From positions 1 to 53,656 of IMG/VR virus record IMGVR_UViG_3300042731_006363: a stretch of 53,656 nucleotides of DNA. The stretch is one strand, 5' to 3'. Source of the stretch: a virus. The notes under the pieces were generated by a model. That model had not been told where the DNA came from, ran no database searches, and saw only the letters and a program-made list of their open reading frames with translations. Positions within the stretch are counted from its first letter, which is position 1. Each line of letters begins with the position of its first letter. Below are positions 23,337 through 33,633 of this stretch, piece by piece. Both the position numbers and the translations under genes were made by a program.

Positions 23337-24911
23337 TTACCATTTTGAACCACCTTCTTCTTCAGAAAAACCATATTTAACATCTTTAGTTTTACCTTCA
23401 GAATTAGATTTGATTTCTTCTTCATCCCATTTTAGAAATCTTTTCATTAAATAATACTTAGAAAATTCTGGTCTATCTGCAAGTTGTTGATAATTAGAAA
23501 ACCTTGAATCGTTAAACATTTGCTCCATTTGTTCTTTATACTGAGATGGTGGATTCATAGTAATTCGTATTTTTTTGGAAGTTAGTTCATAAGGTTTTTT
23601 CATTCCTCTGAATTCTAAGTGAAGAAGAAACATATCTGTAAAATCTCTACAAGCTTTTTTCTGTTGTCTTTCCAAGAATTTAGCCCATTTAATTTCATCT
23701 CTTGAAATCTCTGAAGTTTGTCCTTGACCATACATTATATCGCTTTCTCTGCCTTCTTGAGTTGCAGTTATTCTTGACCCCGGATACTTAAGTGCTCTGT
23801 AAAGTTTCTTTTGGAAATAATAAACATCATCCAATTCACTAAACATATTTGTATTACCACCAATTGTATCAATCTGTGAACCTCTACCGTCTGCCGATTG
23901 AGGTAGATAAAAGTTTTCCAATATTCCCATTAATTCAGGTTCATGTGTAAGTTGCCCTGTCCTTGGGTCATAGGTTTGTTTCTTGGACATTTTCATTTTT
24001 ATTTTTTCAACATACTTTAAGGCTTTTTCCCTTGGCATATTTCCAGTATCAATTCTAAAAACGTATCTTTCGGGAGCACGAACAACCCTCATAATAATTA
24101 CTGAGGTTTCTAATAATTTTAATTGATTAAATGGAACTCTTGCTTTCTCTAAATATCCTATTATTTCAAATCTTGTTTTGCCATATATACCATAATCAAA
24201 AAATCCTATCTGATTTGGATCAAAAAAGATTAAATCTTTACCATCTCTCTTTCTTGCTTCTTCAACATTAATAGGTTTTTTACTTTTAGGTTTGGTATAT
24301 TGAACAAAAGCCTCAATTTGACCTGAAATTGGATTATAAAAGAAATCCATTGTTTCTGTAGGAAGTTTTTTGATGTTAATTATACCCTGTTTTGGTTTGT
24401 TCTTATCAATAACCCTTTCGTAATAGACACGCCCATCTATAAAATAAGTCCAAAGCAAATCCCATGCTTTATTTTTCATATCAAGTCTTTCAGTAAATAA
24501 TTCTTTAAATTCTTTTTTAAGATTATTGACTATATTATCATTCTTTTTTAATTCTTGATCAATAATATCTAAATGAAAAACGTCACCAACATCATCTTCT
24601 TGTGTGGATTCATTCACGGCATCCTCAATAACATCAGATATTTCAGGAGTTGTTGCCATAGTTCTATATTCTTCAATTCTTTGTAATTCATGTTCAAAAA
24701 CTCTATTGATATAGGTATTATAAAATAAATTAAACCCTTGAAGTTGTGTAGAACCGAAACCAGGAATATCCGCAAGAGTCTCCCATCCTTCCCCCTTTTG
24801 TGAAAGAATAGTTTTCAATCCTCTATTATATTTTCCCATTCCCGAAAAAGCTTTTATTTCTTCTTGAACCACATCTTTTTTCTTATTTCTAAATCCAGAT
24901 AAGATTCCCAT
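23337..24911 (-). CDS. 20: Portal protein, T4 gp20-like
   Basis: A 524-residue protein, the same length as T4 gp20. Family features include GFGSTQLQGFNLFYNTYINR near the start, VINRIDTG-type RYVFRIDTGNMPREKALKYV near the middle, the GGNTNMFSELDDVYYFQKKLYRAL segment, and an acidic C-terminus. The dodecameric ring forms the unique vertex through which DNA enters. Neighbours (core proteins, protease, scaffold, capsid) are in T4 order. Confidence 0.93.
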   Translation of the reverse strand: MGILSGFRNKKKDVVQEEIKAFSGMGKYNRGLKTILSQKGEGWETLADIPGFGSTQLQGFNLFYNTYINRVFEHELQRIEEYRTMATTPEISDVIEDAVNESTQEDDVGDVFHLDIIDQELKKNDNIVNNLKKEFKELFTERLDMKNKAWDLLWTYFIDGRVYYERVIDKNKPKQGIINIKKLPTETMDFFYNPISGQIEAFVQYTKPKSKKPINVEEARKRDGKDLIFFDPNQIGFFDYGIYGKTRFEIIGYLEKARVPFNQLKLLETSVIIMRVVRAPERYVFRIDTGNMPREKALKYVEKIKMKMSKKQTYDPRTGQLTHEPELMGILENFYLPQSADGRGSQIDTIGGNTNMFSELDDVYYFQKKLYRALKYPGSRITATQEGRESDIMYGQGQTSEISRDEIKWAKFLERQQKKACRDFTDMFLLHLEFRGMKKPYELTSKKIRITMNPPSQYKEQMEQMFNDSRFSNYQQLADRPEFSKYYLMKRFLKWDEEEIKSNSEGKTKDVKYGFSEEEGGSKW

Positions 24912-24921
24912 AATTTACTCC

Positions 24922-25311
24922 TTAAGAAACAACCATATTTAAATCGTATCTATCTAATGGGTCTTCAACACTTCCTGCTCCTGCCGCAATTACTTGACCC
25001 ACCATCTTCATATATCTTCCTTTATCATTTTCCCAATGTATTTCAAAATCCCATACTTTAGAACTTGGCATTTTATCTTCTTTTTGTTTACGGTATTCTG
25101 ATTTTATAATATTCCAATTAAGGTTAAGTTTATTGAATGTATCCCATATACATTGTGGCCCATTCCATCCTGTATCTTTATATAGTTTGTTATAAGTACA
25201 TTTTTTAGTTTCTTTATACAAAAGAGTTTTCAATTTTTGTTTCGATAAACCGTCTGCTCCTAATCCTGTTGAACTATCTCTTTTTTCATTTAAAAATTTT
25301 ATTAGTCTCAT
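24922..25311 (-). CDS. Tagged protein, unknown function
   Basis: A 129-residue protein starting MRLIKFLNE, the LNE-type tag, with an AGGGGGT site before ATG 25311. The middle has KCTYNKLYKDTGWNGPQCIW with two cysteines; the end is GAGSVEDPLDRYDLNMVVS. It lies between the sugar/radical SAM operon and the portal gene. No family recognised. Confidence 0.68.
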   Translation of the reverse strand: MRLIKFLNEKRDSSTGLGADGLSKQKLKTLLYKETKKCTYNKLYKDTGWNGPQCIWDTFNKLNLNWNIIKSEYRKQKEDKMPSSKVWDFEIHWENDKGRYMKMVGQVIAAGAGSVEDPLDRYDLNMVVS

Positions 25312-25350
25312 ATGAGAAATACCCCCTAATTAATAGCTTCCTGTTTATAT

Positions 25351-26892
25351 TTAGATTTTTTTATCGTTTTTTTTATTATTTTCAATCTCTTTATTCCTTA
25401 ATTGATAAAAAAATGTTTGATCGGTTAATTTTCTCATTATATCTTCATCTACTATTTCAAAATCGCTATCAAGTATATTCCCATATTTATCAATTCTTTC
25501 ATATGGTAGATCATTATGTTCTGCCCATCCATAAGGTAGATCAACATATTTTTGTAACTCTTTAACCAACCTTACTTTTCCTGAGAGTTCTTTTCCTTGT
25601 TCTGCTCTCTTTATATGTCCTAAAGCTTCAAATTCACTCATCATTTTTTCATTATCTATGGCAAGTATGCTTATAGTATGTATAACTTTCATATTATGAG
25701 ATTCTAAGTCTTGTTTTAAATCCAAAAGTCTTCTATAATTTAAATTCGCATCTTCAATAGATTCAACAGGCCCATCAACTATAATATTTGTTGTAAATGT
25801 ATTATTATTATAGTATTTTTTTAGGTTTTCATGTGCTTTCTGTATATCTTTCCATGTAATTCCTTTATTAAATTGCTTCAATGTAAAATCACTTGCACTT
25901 TCAAGTCCAATAGAAAACATATAAAAATATTTCATGGCTTTTTCGGCATATCTTTCATTTGCTAGTAATTTAATGCCTGATTGACATATAAATCTACATC
26001 CTCTATCAACAAGAGTACTAATTACTTTCTCTCTTTTTTTATTAAAATAAAGATAATCATCAGCAAAAAATATAGTATAACAATTTGTATTCCGGCATGT
26101 TTCCCATACAGCATCAATTATTTCTTCTGCCGATAAATTCTTTATGAAATCTATATCGTCAAGAACATTATACATACAAAACCTACATTTACCCCAAAGA
26201 CATTTGCTACTAAAGATTATACTTAAAACACCATTAGGCCAAACATATTCTTTAAATACATCAGAATCTATATGCTTATCCACTATTTTTTTAATTCTTA
26301 GCATTGGTTTTGTTCTTAGATAATCATTTTTAGCTAAATAAATATCTTCTAATCTCTCATTAGGTATACATGTATCTTTCCAACTTTTTACAATATTATA
26401 TAATTCTGTTCTAGGTGTAATTGTTCCTTTAATAAGAAGTAGGTTTTTAAGATTTTTTTCTTTAGTTCCCCAAAGGACAAATTTTTTTCTTGTATCTTCA
26501 AAACTATTCATATTCACTTCACATCCACCTGCCACAACTCTTACTCCTGCATTTAAAATTTTAGATATAATTGTAAAATCAAATTGAGACATGGAATAAA
26601 ATAAATAATCTCCTTTTATAGTATTCAACAAATCATCACTATATCTCTGAGCAATAACATGTTTTAAGAATTTCATATAACTACTCTCAAGATATCTTTC
26701 TTTACCCCTTTTCTCAACATTTAGAATTGTAGATTTAAGATATTTCAAAACTTTTGGTGGAATTGTTAATATAGCAGGTGAAAAACTATGATCAAACCTA
26801 TCATTATCCATTAAATTTTGTGTTAATGCTCTTGATGATAATGTTGAAAGAACAAATCCATTACCAACAGAGTCACTATATGTTACCTTCAT
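25351..26892 (-). CDS. Radical SAM protein with CX4CX2C motif
   Basis: A 513-residue protein. Residues about 1-200 form a Rossmann-like N-terminal region (VRVVAGGCEVNM) like the cobalamin-binding-type domains of radical SAM families. The cluster motif CLWGKCRFC (Cys 231, 236, 239) has CX4CX2C spacing instead of CX3CX2C and resembles the CWWG type of RiPP-maturase-linked radical SAM enzymes. Its paralogue is the gene at 28387-29889. It is the last gene of the island and overlaps the one before it by 4 bases. Substrate unknown. Confidence 0.75.
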   Translation of the reverse strand: MKVTYSDSVGNGFVLSTLSSRALTQNLMDNDRFDHSFSPAILTIPPKVLKYLKSTILNVEKRGKERYLESSYMKFLKHVIAQRYSDDLLNTIKGDYLFYSMSQFDFTIISKILNAGVRVVAGGCEVNMNSFEDTRKKFVLWGTKEKNLKNLLLIKGTITPRTELYNIVKSWKDTCIPNERLEDIYLAKNDYLRTKPMLRIKKIVDKHIDSDVFKEYVWPNGVLSIIFSSKCLWGKCRFCMYNVLDDIDFIKNLSAEEIIDAVWETCRNTNCYTIFFADDYLYFNKKREKVISTLVDRGCRFICQSGIKLLANERYAEKAMKYFYMFSIGLESASDFTLKQFNKGITWKDIQKAHENLKKYYNNNTFTTNIIVDGPVESIEDANLNYRRLLDLKQDLESHNMKVIHTISILAIDNEKMMSEFEALGHIKRAEQGKELSGKVRLVKELQKYVDLPYGWAEHNDLPYERIDKYGNILDSDFEIVDEDIMRKLTDQTFFYQLRNKEIENNKKNDKKI

Positions 26893-27932
26893 TTTACTCT
26901 CCTTACATATTTAGTATATAAATATAAACTTTTGAAATCTTTTATTTTTCCTTCGGAAAATAATCTTGAGCCGGGTTCAGGAACAATAGGCCCAATTCTA
27001 CAATGTTCTTCCCCAATCCTTTGAACCAAATCAGAAATATCATCATCAGGGAAATTATTTGCCAAATAAATTTTAAAATTAACTCTCTTTTTTCTTATAT
27101 AATCTATAGTTTCAAGTAGTTCATCATCAGAAAAAGGCATACCCTTATGTTTAAATCTTAGTTTCTCACCTATTCTTGGTGATATTGATATCTCTCCCTC
27201 ATCAAATGTCTCTGCAAATTTATCAATAAATCGTTTGTTTGGTAATCCCCAACAATCAAACATACATTTTATATCAAAATCAATAAGATTAAACAGGTCA
27301 ATATAATAGGGATTATCAGGATTAGGGTCAAAACTCACTAACCAAGTCTCTATTCCATAGTGTAATGCATTTCTTAATTCAGATATAGACTTTTCAAGGT
27401 CTAACCATATAGGTTCAGTCAACCCACAATTTTCCTGAACATCAACTCCACCACCACAATAGGTACAATTTACAGGACAACCTCTGCCCGGATTAAAAAC
27501 AAACAGCTTATTCTCAAGGTACTTCTCATAATTCCTAATGATTTCAAACTTTGAGTACTCCAATTCATTGATATCAACATGAATATGCATAAGTTTGGAT
27601 TGTAATATCTCTAATAATTGGGATTCTGCATATCCTTCTATCACATGATCTACAGGATAATTAAATAAGATATCCTCTGCAAAATATGTAGCTGTAAACC
27701 CACCAAGAATCTTTGTTCCTGATATCTCTTTGCATTTATCAATAACAACCGCACATTGATCATGCCAATGCAGGTCAAATAACACCGTTTCCTCATTGGA
27801 AAGGTCAATAGGGTCAATGCCATAGTGAATTATTTCGGCATCATGACCATATTTCTTAACCAAATTAGCTAATGGAATAAGGCCAATAGGCATTAACCAA
27901 GTTCTCTCTGTTGGAATATGCACAAATTTCAT
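26889..27932 (-). CDS. Radical SAM protein with B12-binding-like N-terminus
   Basis: A 347-residue protein. The N-terminal domain has TKILGGFTATYFAEDILF followed by VDHVIEGYAESQLLEIL, the usual layout of B12-binding radical SAM enzymes (I-x-G-G ... D-x-x-x-x-G-x-x-E). The cluster motif GCPVNCTYCGG gives Cys 152, 156, 159. The usual DxHxxG cobalamin motif is not evident, so cobalamin binding is unproven. It overlaps both neighbouring genes by 4 bases. Confidence 0.75.
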   Translation of the reverse strand: MKFVHIPTERTWLMPIGLIPLANLVKKYGHDAEIIHYGIDPIDLSNEETVLFDLHWHDQCAVVIDKCKEISGTKILGGFTATYFAEDILFNYPVDHVIEGYAESQLLEILQSKLMHIHVDINELEYSKFEIIRNYEKYLENKLFVFNPGRGCPVNCTYCGGGVDVQENCGLTEPIWLDLEKSISELRNALHYGIETWLVSFDPNPDNPYYIDLFNLIDFDIKCMFDCWGLPNKRFIDKFAETFDEGEISISPRIGEKLRFKHKGMPFSDDELLETIDYIRKKRVNFKIYLANNFPDDDISDLVQRIGEEHCRIGPIVPEPGSRLFSEGKIKDFKSLYLYTKYVRRVK

Positions 27933-28396
27933 CTTCTCTCCTTTACAGCAAAATAATTTTCTCCATATATTGACTTTACTTTACCAGTTACTATAAATCC
28001 ATTCTTTAGATAAAATCCTAAAGAATTTTCTCTAGGTATAGTCCAAATATACCTTTCTTTACTCTTTTTCTCAAACCATTTAACTAATTCTGTAGCTATG
28101 CCCTTCTTTCTATGGTTCTCATTAACCCATAATCCTCTGATTCTATAATAATCTATATTAGTTTTATATCCACTTTCAACACCTACTATTTTACTATCAA
28201 TAAAACAAGCAATATAAATAGGTTTCAAAATTTTTAGCTTTCCATCTTCACTAAGATATTCTAATGATTTATAACAATAATTCTTTTGAGTCCATAAATT
28301 TACTTTGCTGATTCCACATCCTTCATCAACATAAGTCTTCCATAAAATTCTCCAATAAGGAAGAATTTCTTCAAATTTTATTTCTCTTATATCCAT
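27929..28396 (-). CDS. GNAT-family N-acetyltransferase
   Basis: A 155-residue GNAT protein. The acetyl-CoA loop is in IRGLWVNENHRKKGIATELV, and FYLKNGFIVTG is the typical C-terminal strand. GNAT enzymes acetylate amines; beside a PLP aminotransferase it could acetylate an amino sugar made by that enzyme, as in dTDP-amino-sugar pathways. That link is inferred from context. Overlaps its neighbours. Confidence 0.82.
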   Translation of the reverse strand: MDIREIKFEEILPYWRILWKTYVDEGCGISKVNLWTQKNYCYKSLEYLSEDGKLKILKPIYIACFIDSKIVGVESGYKTNIDYYRIRGLWVNENHRKKGIATELVKWFEKKSKERYIWTIPRENSLGFYLKNGFIVTGKVKSIYGENYFAVKERR

Positions 28397-29889
28397 TTTG
28401 AAAATTCTCTTATCAATTCTTTATCAACAAAATATAAGTCAGACTCTAATCTCTCTCCATTCAAAAGATATCTAACTAATGGTTTATTGGTTTTCATATC
28501 GAATTTTTCTAAACTAATCCCTGATACCTTACTCATATAAAGATATAAAGCCCAAATACCTGTTAATGTTTCTAAATTAAATTCATCTTTTTTAGCTTCT
28601 CTTATAAGACCATCTTCAGAAATTAAGGTATTCATTGGAAGGTGTCTAAGTGATTTTAAATCAGGTTGAAATCCAATTCCATTCGATAATCCTTCCTTGG
28701 TAAATAAATCCTTTTTCTGTTTTATATAATTATAATTGTCTTTTATTATTTTTATTGCTTCATCTCTTGAATCTGTCACTATAGGTAAGTCTGCCATAAT
28801 ACATATTACAGGTCTTATTGTCTTACTCATATATCTTAACATATTATCAAAGGCAATCTCAATTTGATTGAAATCATATCCTTTATCAATAGCTCTTAAA
28901 GTATCTGTATTAGTATGCTCAAGTCCTATGAATGGGTCTATCTGAGCTTTGTTTAGAAAGCTTATATATTTTTCATTGAGAAGATGTATTCCTGTATAAA
29001 TACTTAGTTTATATCCTTCGTCTTTCAAAGCATACATAATTTTCTTGATTCTTTTTGAAGCTTTCATGTAACTATCGAAAAAATATATATTTTTGCTATC
29101 ATATAGATTTCCAAGAACCAAGATTTTCTTAACAACTTCTTCAGCACTCATGCCTTCTGTGAAATCTGTTACAGGCACACATGGAAAGGTACAATATTTA
29201 CATCTCCCCCACCAACAGGACGTGTTCAGCACTATTCCCAAATTGGTATTAAATAACCTATCATATATTTTCTTATTTTTTAAAGACCAATCATCCATAC
29301 AATCCCATATACTATTAAGATCATTAGATTGTATGATATGATCTTCCCATTTTTCATATATGCTCTTTATAGAAGTCGATTTATCAACATAACCCTGAAC
29401 TATACATAAGTTCTTTAGCTGTTCCTCTGTTGTTCCTAATTCTCTTAAACTGCTTCGAATACTTTCAATACCATAAATCAAAGTAACTGTTCCACCTAAA
29501 AGAATTCTTTTTCCTTTATCTAATAGAAGTTTTATCAATCTAAAGTCTTGAGCAAATGGAGCACTATAAAAAATAATATCAGTTTTTATTGAGTTTATTA
29601 TAAAATCATCAAGTTCCCCTGCTCCTACATAAAAATGTGGAAATCTACTAAAATTAGAAGTAGCTCCACCAACAGCATTATTAGTTAATATAGAATGAGA
29701 AGAATCAAGTTCTATTTTTATATCATTTCTAAATTTGGAAACTGCTTTTGCATAACAAAGCAAAGAAGCATCAAAAAATTCAATATTAAATCCTTCATTT
29801 TCTAATACTGTAGTAAGAACTCTTGTAGATATAGACCATCGAGTGAAGAATGACATTGGAGAAGACATATATGTTATTTTTTCTCTCAT
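28387..29889 (-). CDS. Radical SAM protein with CWWG-type CX4CX2C motif
   Basis: A 500-residue paralogue of the 25351-26892 protein: Rossmann-like N-terminus (KRILLGGTVTL), then CWWGRCKYC (Cys 225, 230, 233) with unusual CX4CX2C spacing, and a TIM-barrel domain (GLEHTNTDTLRAIDKGYD). Similar motifs occur in radical SAM enzymes linked to ribosomal peptide modification, but no small precursor is beside it. Overlaps both neighbours by a few bases. Confidence 0.75.
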   Translation of the reverse strand: MREKITYMSSPMSFFTRWSISTRVLTTVLENEGFNIEFFDASLLCYAKAVSKFRNDIKIELDSSHSILTNNAVGGATSNFSRFPHFYVGAGELDDFIINSIKTDIIFYSAPFAQDFRLIKLLLDKGKRILLGGTVTLIYGIESIRSSLRELGTTEEQLKNLCIVQGYVDKSTSIKSIYEKWEDHIIQSNDLNSIWDCMDDWSLKNKKIYDRLFNTNLGIVLNTSCWWGRCKYCTFPCVPVTDFTEGMSAEEVVKKILVLGNLYDSKNIYFFDSYMKASKRIKKIMYALKDEGYKLSIYTGIHLLNEKYISFLNKAQIDPFIGLEHTNTDTLRAIDKGYDFNQIEIAFDNMLRYMSKTIRPVICIMADLPIVTDSRDEAIKIIKDNYNYIKQKKDLFTKEGLSNGIGFQPDLKSLRHLPMNTLISEDGLIREAKKDEFNLETLTGIWALYLYMSKVSGISLEKFDMKTNKPLVRYLLNGERLESDLYFVDKELIREFSKWI

Positions 29890-30749
29890 ATCATATTCCT
29901 TACCTTAAAGAATGTCTCTATTTCATTACCACTCATTTTTCCTGCATATAATCTTGTGCATGAATCACATTTAGTTTGGAAACTGAAAGTTCTATTTGGA
30001 AATTTGCGTATCCTTTCTAAAAGATTATTCCTATTCAAGGGAATAGTTACTCCTTGTGACCTATGACAAAACATTATATTCTCATTTACCATATCAATAA
30101 CTGCCGTTTGATTAAATTTTTTACATAATGACCTTAGATTTTCTCTCTCATTTAGCCTTCCTCTGATAATATCTCTTGCTCCCTCTGTAACATTATCTAA
30201 ATTTATATTTTCTAATAGGTCTCTATACATAGAATCGTCTTTAATTCGCTTTCCTTCCATAGGAAATTCAAATTCCACATAATTAAACTCTATATGTTTG
30301 TTTTCATTAATAAAATCTATCATCTCCTGTACATTATCATGTACAATTCCCTTGTTGATGAATATTTCAGAATCTATGTAGTCCTTGACCTTAACTTTGT
30401 GTGGTTTCGGGTGAACATGCCATTGGATTTCTTTGATGAAGGGTCTTATTTCAGGGTCATGATGATATCCCTTGTCCATAAAAACACCATTTGTACTCAC
30501 AACAATCTTTCTGTTCAAAATCTTGAAGAAGTATCTTAATATTTCAGAGTTAAGTAATCCAACTTCACCACCTGCTATATCAATATGATACACAAATTGA
30601 TCAATTTGATTAATTATTTCAACAATATATGGTAAATGTGTCTCAAGAATAGACAAAGTTGTTGATTTCGGGTCTTTTATTTTAGGAAAATCACAATAAT
30701 CACATTTCCAATTACATTCTTCTGTAACTATAAAACAAAAACTAGGCAT
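29886..30749 (-). CDS. Radical SAM protein with C-terminal Cys pair
   Basis: A 287-residue protein. The cluster motif is ECNWKCDYC (Cys 12, 16, 19); the SAM-binding GGE is in DIAGGEVGLL. A C-terminal KCDSC pair with IMFCHRSQG may hold an auxiliary iron-sulfur cluster. It resembles the 31753-32607 protein (ELTGGEIGLI). The two flank the aminotransferase gene, suggesting one pathway. Substrate unknown. Confidence 0.77.
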   Translation of the reverse strand: MPSFCFIVTEECNWKCDYCDFPKIKDPKSTTLSILETHLPYIVEIINQIDQFVYHIDIAGGEVGLLNSEILRYFFKILNRKIVVSTNGVFMDKGYHHDPEIRPFIKEIQWHVHPKPHKVKVKDYIDSEIFINKGIVHDNVQEMIDFINENKHIEFNYVEFEFPMEGKRIKDDSMYRDLLENINLDNVTEGARDIIRGRLNERENLRSLCKKFNQTAVIDMVNENIMFCHRSQGVTIPLNRNNLLERIRKFPNRTFSFQTKCDSCTRLYAGKMSGNEIETFFKVRNMI

Positions 30750-31756
30750 TAGAAATCTCTCTTTATTATCTCACATATGATTTTAATTTTGTTTTCATCT
30801 AATTCATGATGCATAGGTAAATCAATTATTTCATTTCTAACTTCATTAGAAACTGGTAAATTTTCAATACATGGATAGTATCTATATCTATGTTCTATTC
30901 CAAATAAAGATAACTTTTTAGATATTTGTTCTGCTTTTGGATGTAAAAACATGATTGCTCCATGTCTATTAGTCGAACAATAATGTTCTTTAAATATATT
31001 TAAATGTTTACTATATTCATTATGTACTCTCTCCCTCATTTCTATGATTTCATCAGCATAATCAAATTGAGGAAGTAAATATGCTGCTAAAAATGAAGAC
31101 ATTTGAAAATTTAATGAAGTTGTTAAGTTATTATAATTTCCGATATATCTAAAATTCTTTAAATCATGATATAAGTCTTCATTATCTGTTACTATAACAG
31201 ACCCTTCCCCCGCACAAAAAGGCTTAGTTGGACTAAATGAAAACATTGCTACATCCCCAAATGAACCTGCTTTATCTTGTAAAATAGATGGAGCAGAATC
31301 CTCTATAAAGAGACAATGTTCATCCCCTATTATTTCCTTTATACCTTTTGCATTTCCAATCACACCATTACTTTCCACATGAACAACTGCAAGAGTTTCA
31401 TTTTTAAGATTTTTCCATAAATCTTCTAAATTCATACTTAAAGTATATCTTTGTATATCAATTGGAATTGGAATAAGACCTAAAACATTACATGCTTTAT
31501 ATGCAGCAGGATAACCATAATTTGGAATAATAACTTCTTTTCTATCAGGAAATTTTTTAGACCAAACATATAAACACATGAAGATTGAATTAGTTGTAGA
31601 ATTAGTTGCTAACCCATATTTCCTACCAACAAATTCTTCAACTCTACTTTCTAACTTTTGTAAAATACCTTCCTTCCAAAAATCCCAATCTTCAAGAAAT
31701 CTTCCTACATTTTCTAACCATTCTTTTTTCAAATTTGGTTTCACACGTTTAATCAT
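30749..31756 (-). CDS. DegT/DnrJ/StrS-type PLP aminotransferase
   Basis: A 335-residue PLP enzyme of the sugar-aminotransferase family. The PLP lysine is in SFSPTKPFCAGEGSVIVT; upstream are LATNSTTNSIF (phosphate binding) and FIEDSAPSILQ (Asp holding the pyridine nitrogen). These enzymes aminate NDP-keto-sugars. Its place between two radical SAM genes and near a GNAT supports amino-sugar synthesis. The ATG overlaps the preceding stop (ATGA). Confidence 0.88.
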   Translation of the reverse strand: MIKRVKPNLKKEWLENVGRFLEDWDFWKEGILQKLESRVEEFVGRKYGLATNSTTNSIFMCLYVWSKKFPDRKEVIIPNYGYPAAYKACNVLGLIPIPIDIQRYTLSMNLEDLWKNLKNETLAVVHVESNGVIGNAKGIKEIIGDEHCLFIEDSAPSILQDKAGSFGDVAMFSFSPTKPFCAGEGSVIVTDNEDLYHDLKNFRYIGNYNNLTTSLNFQMSSFLAAYLLPQFDYADEIIEMRERVHNEYSKHLNIFKEHYCSTNRHGAIMFLHPKAEQISKKLSLFGIEHRYRYYPCIENLPVSNEVRNEIIDLPMHHELDENKIKIICEIIKRDF

Positions 31757-32607
31757 TGTTCATAACTCCTATTTCTAAATTTACTTCTGTTCTTACCGTT
31801 ATCGAATGAATAACATCTCGCACAATAATTATTTTCATTCACACCATCCATAACTTTCTCTAAATTTTCTTTATTAAACTCATCTTTTAAAGACATTTTA
31901 ACATTCATAGCACAATGACCTAATTCTCTTGTTTGTAAGTCAACATATATGTTTGGTGGAAATCTTTGACATAATATCTTTTCATTCACCATATGTCTTT
32001 GAGGTTCAAGATAATGAATTAACATTTTTAAGAAGTATTCATTATCCAATCTTTTATATAGCTCAAATAAATCATTCCAATAGCTTTGAATAGTGTTATT
32101 TTCGAAATTTATAATTGTCTTATGATTCATTAATTTATAAAAAAAGTTATCTCTAAACATTCCTAATTCTCTAAAATACTTCCAATTAGCTAATAACGAT
32201 CTTGTAGTTGATTCAGTAGTAACTATCACATAAGTATGATCTTCTTGTAACCCCAAATCAGTATAAAATCTTATGATCTCTTTACCTTTGATTTCATAAA
32301 TTAAATGCTCCCAATATTCATCGAGTTCATCTATCCAATCTACTTTCTTTCTTAACAGTCCATTTGATAATGCTTTAATATAGTTTACATGAGGATGTTT
32401 TCTCACATTATAATAAAAATCATCAATGTTACTAATGAGTCCGATTTCTCCCCCTGTTAATTCAACAGCAAGATCATCAGGACATGTATCAAGCACATAA
32501 TTCAAAAAATCAATATCTACTTCTATATTATCAGTATTATTATTAGTAGTACAATAATAGCAATCCTTATTACATTTTTTTGTTCCCATTAACTGCATCC
32601 AATACAT
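31753..32607 (-). CDS. Radical SAM protein with C-terminal Cys pair
   Basis: A 284-residue protein: KCNKDCYYC (Cys 12, 16, 19), AVELTGGEIGLI for SAM binding, and a C-terminal CARCYSFDNGKN motif with CQRFPP upstream. It is close in size and layout to the 29886-30749 protein. The start overlaps the end of the preceding gene by 38 bases; no strong ribosome binding site is seen, so a downstream ATG (32586) is possible. Confidence 0.75.
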   Translation of the reverse strand: MYWMQLMGTKKCNKDCYYCTTNNNTDNIEVDIDFLNYVLDTCPDDLAVELTGGEIGLISNIDDFYYNVRKHPHVNYIKALSNGLLRKKVDWIDELDEYWEHLIYEIKGKEIIRFYTDLGLQEDHTYVIVTTESTTRSLLANWKYFRELGMFRDNFFYKLMNHKTIINFENNTIQSYWNDLFELYKRLDNEYFLKMLIHYLEPQRHMVNEKILCQRFPPNIYVDLQTRELGHCAMNVKMSLKDEFNKENLEKVMDGVNENNYCARCYSFDNGKNRSKFRNRSYEQ

Positions 32608-33631
32608 TATCTGTTTTATCTCCCCTTATTGGTTTAAATTCATTTATCCCCCAAACTTTTGCATAGCTGTACCATATCCCATCACATATCCTCAGATATT
32701 TACACGCTAAACACTTAGTTGAGTGATTTGCAACATGCTTGATGGATTTATGAAGGGCATTTATTTCAAGTTCCCATTTGTCTGTATGAAGATCAAGAGG
32801 ATGAATATCTCTATTGTGTCTTGCTTCTTCAAAAGCCCGAATTGTATACTCACTCCATTCATATTCATCGAATATTCTCTGAAGGTATCCTGCAATATAT
32901 TTTTCATAATTTTCGAATAAACAAAATGGAACATATCTTATCGCAATTTTAGTATCTCTATCAAGTATATCAATAGCTTCTTTAATATATGGTGCTATTT
33001 CAGAATAACGAACCATGTTTTCCTTTGTTGCAGAATTTTCCAATCTGAATGGAAGAAAATTAAAGGCAGTAGGTTTAATTAAGCCATTAGAAAAATTTGC
33101 TATATTCGGTAGGTCTTTATAATTATGATTTGTAACAACAACATTTATTCTAATTTTCATATCCATATAGACAGCATTAGAAATTGCTCTCATGAGATGA
33201 TCATATGAGCCATTTACACCTGTCATTGTATCATGAAGTTGTCTATTACTTCCATGAATAGAAAACAAAATTTCATTGAGTCCATCTAATTTACTGTGCA
33301 TCATAAATTCTGGATTTGCAAATTTATATCCGTTAGTTATACAAGCGATATTTCTAAATCCATAATTATTCTTCATATCTCTCAAAAGTTCTCTCCAATA
33401 TGGTAATATAGATGGTTCACCACCTGAAATATCCCAATCTTTTATACCATATCTTAAACCATGCTCTAATTGTTGATAAATTCTATCTCTTATATCAACA
33501 TGTTTCTTATTCTTATAAAAACAAAATCCACATTTAATATTACATGCATATCCTGTAAACAATCTTGTTCTTTTAGTTATTTCAGAACAAGGTTTTAAAT
33601 CTCTAAAATCCACAAAATTATATAGTTTCAT
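32570..33631 (-). CDS. Radical SAM/SPASM-like protein
   Basis: A 353-residue protein. YACNIKCGFCFYK gives Cys 30, 34, 37; DISGGEPSILPYW binds SAM. The C-terminus, CLACKYLRICDGIWYSY, is typical of a partial SPASM/twitch auxiliary-cluster region. The family spans peptide and sugar modifiers; nothing in the sequence decides which. Confidence 0.78.
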   Translation of the reverse strand: MKLYNFVDFRDLKPCSEITKRTRLFTGYACNIKCGFCFYKNKKHVDIRDRIYQQLEHGLRYGIKDWDISGGEPSILPYWRELLRDMKNNYGFRNIACITNGYKFANPEFMMHSKLDGLNEILFSIHGSNRQLHDTMTGVNGSYDHLMRAISNAVYMDMKIRINVVVTNHNYKDLPNIANFSNGLIKPTAFNFLPFRLENSATKENMVRYSEIAPYIKEAIDILDRDTKIAIRYVPFCLFENYEKYIAGYLQRIFDEYEWSEYTIRAFEEARHNRDIHPLDLHTDKWELEINALHKSIKHVANHSTKCLACKYLRICDGIWYSYAKVWGINEFKPIRGDKTDNVLDAVNGNKKM

Positions 33632-33633
33632 AA

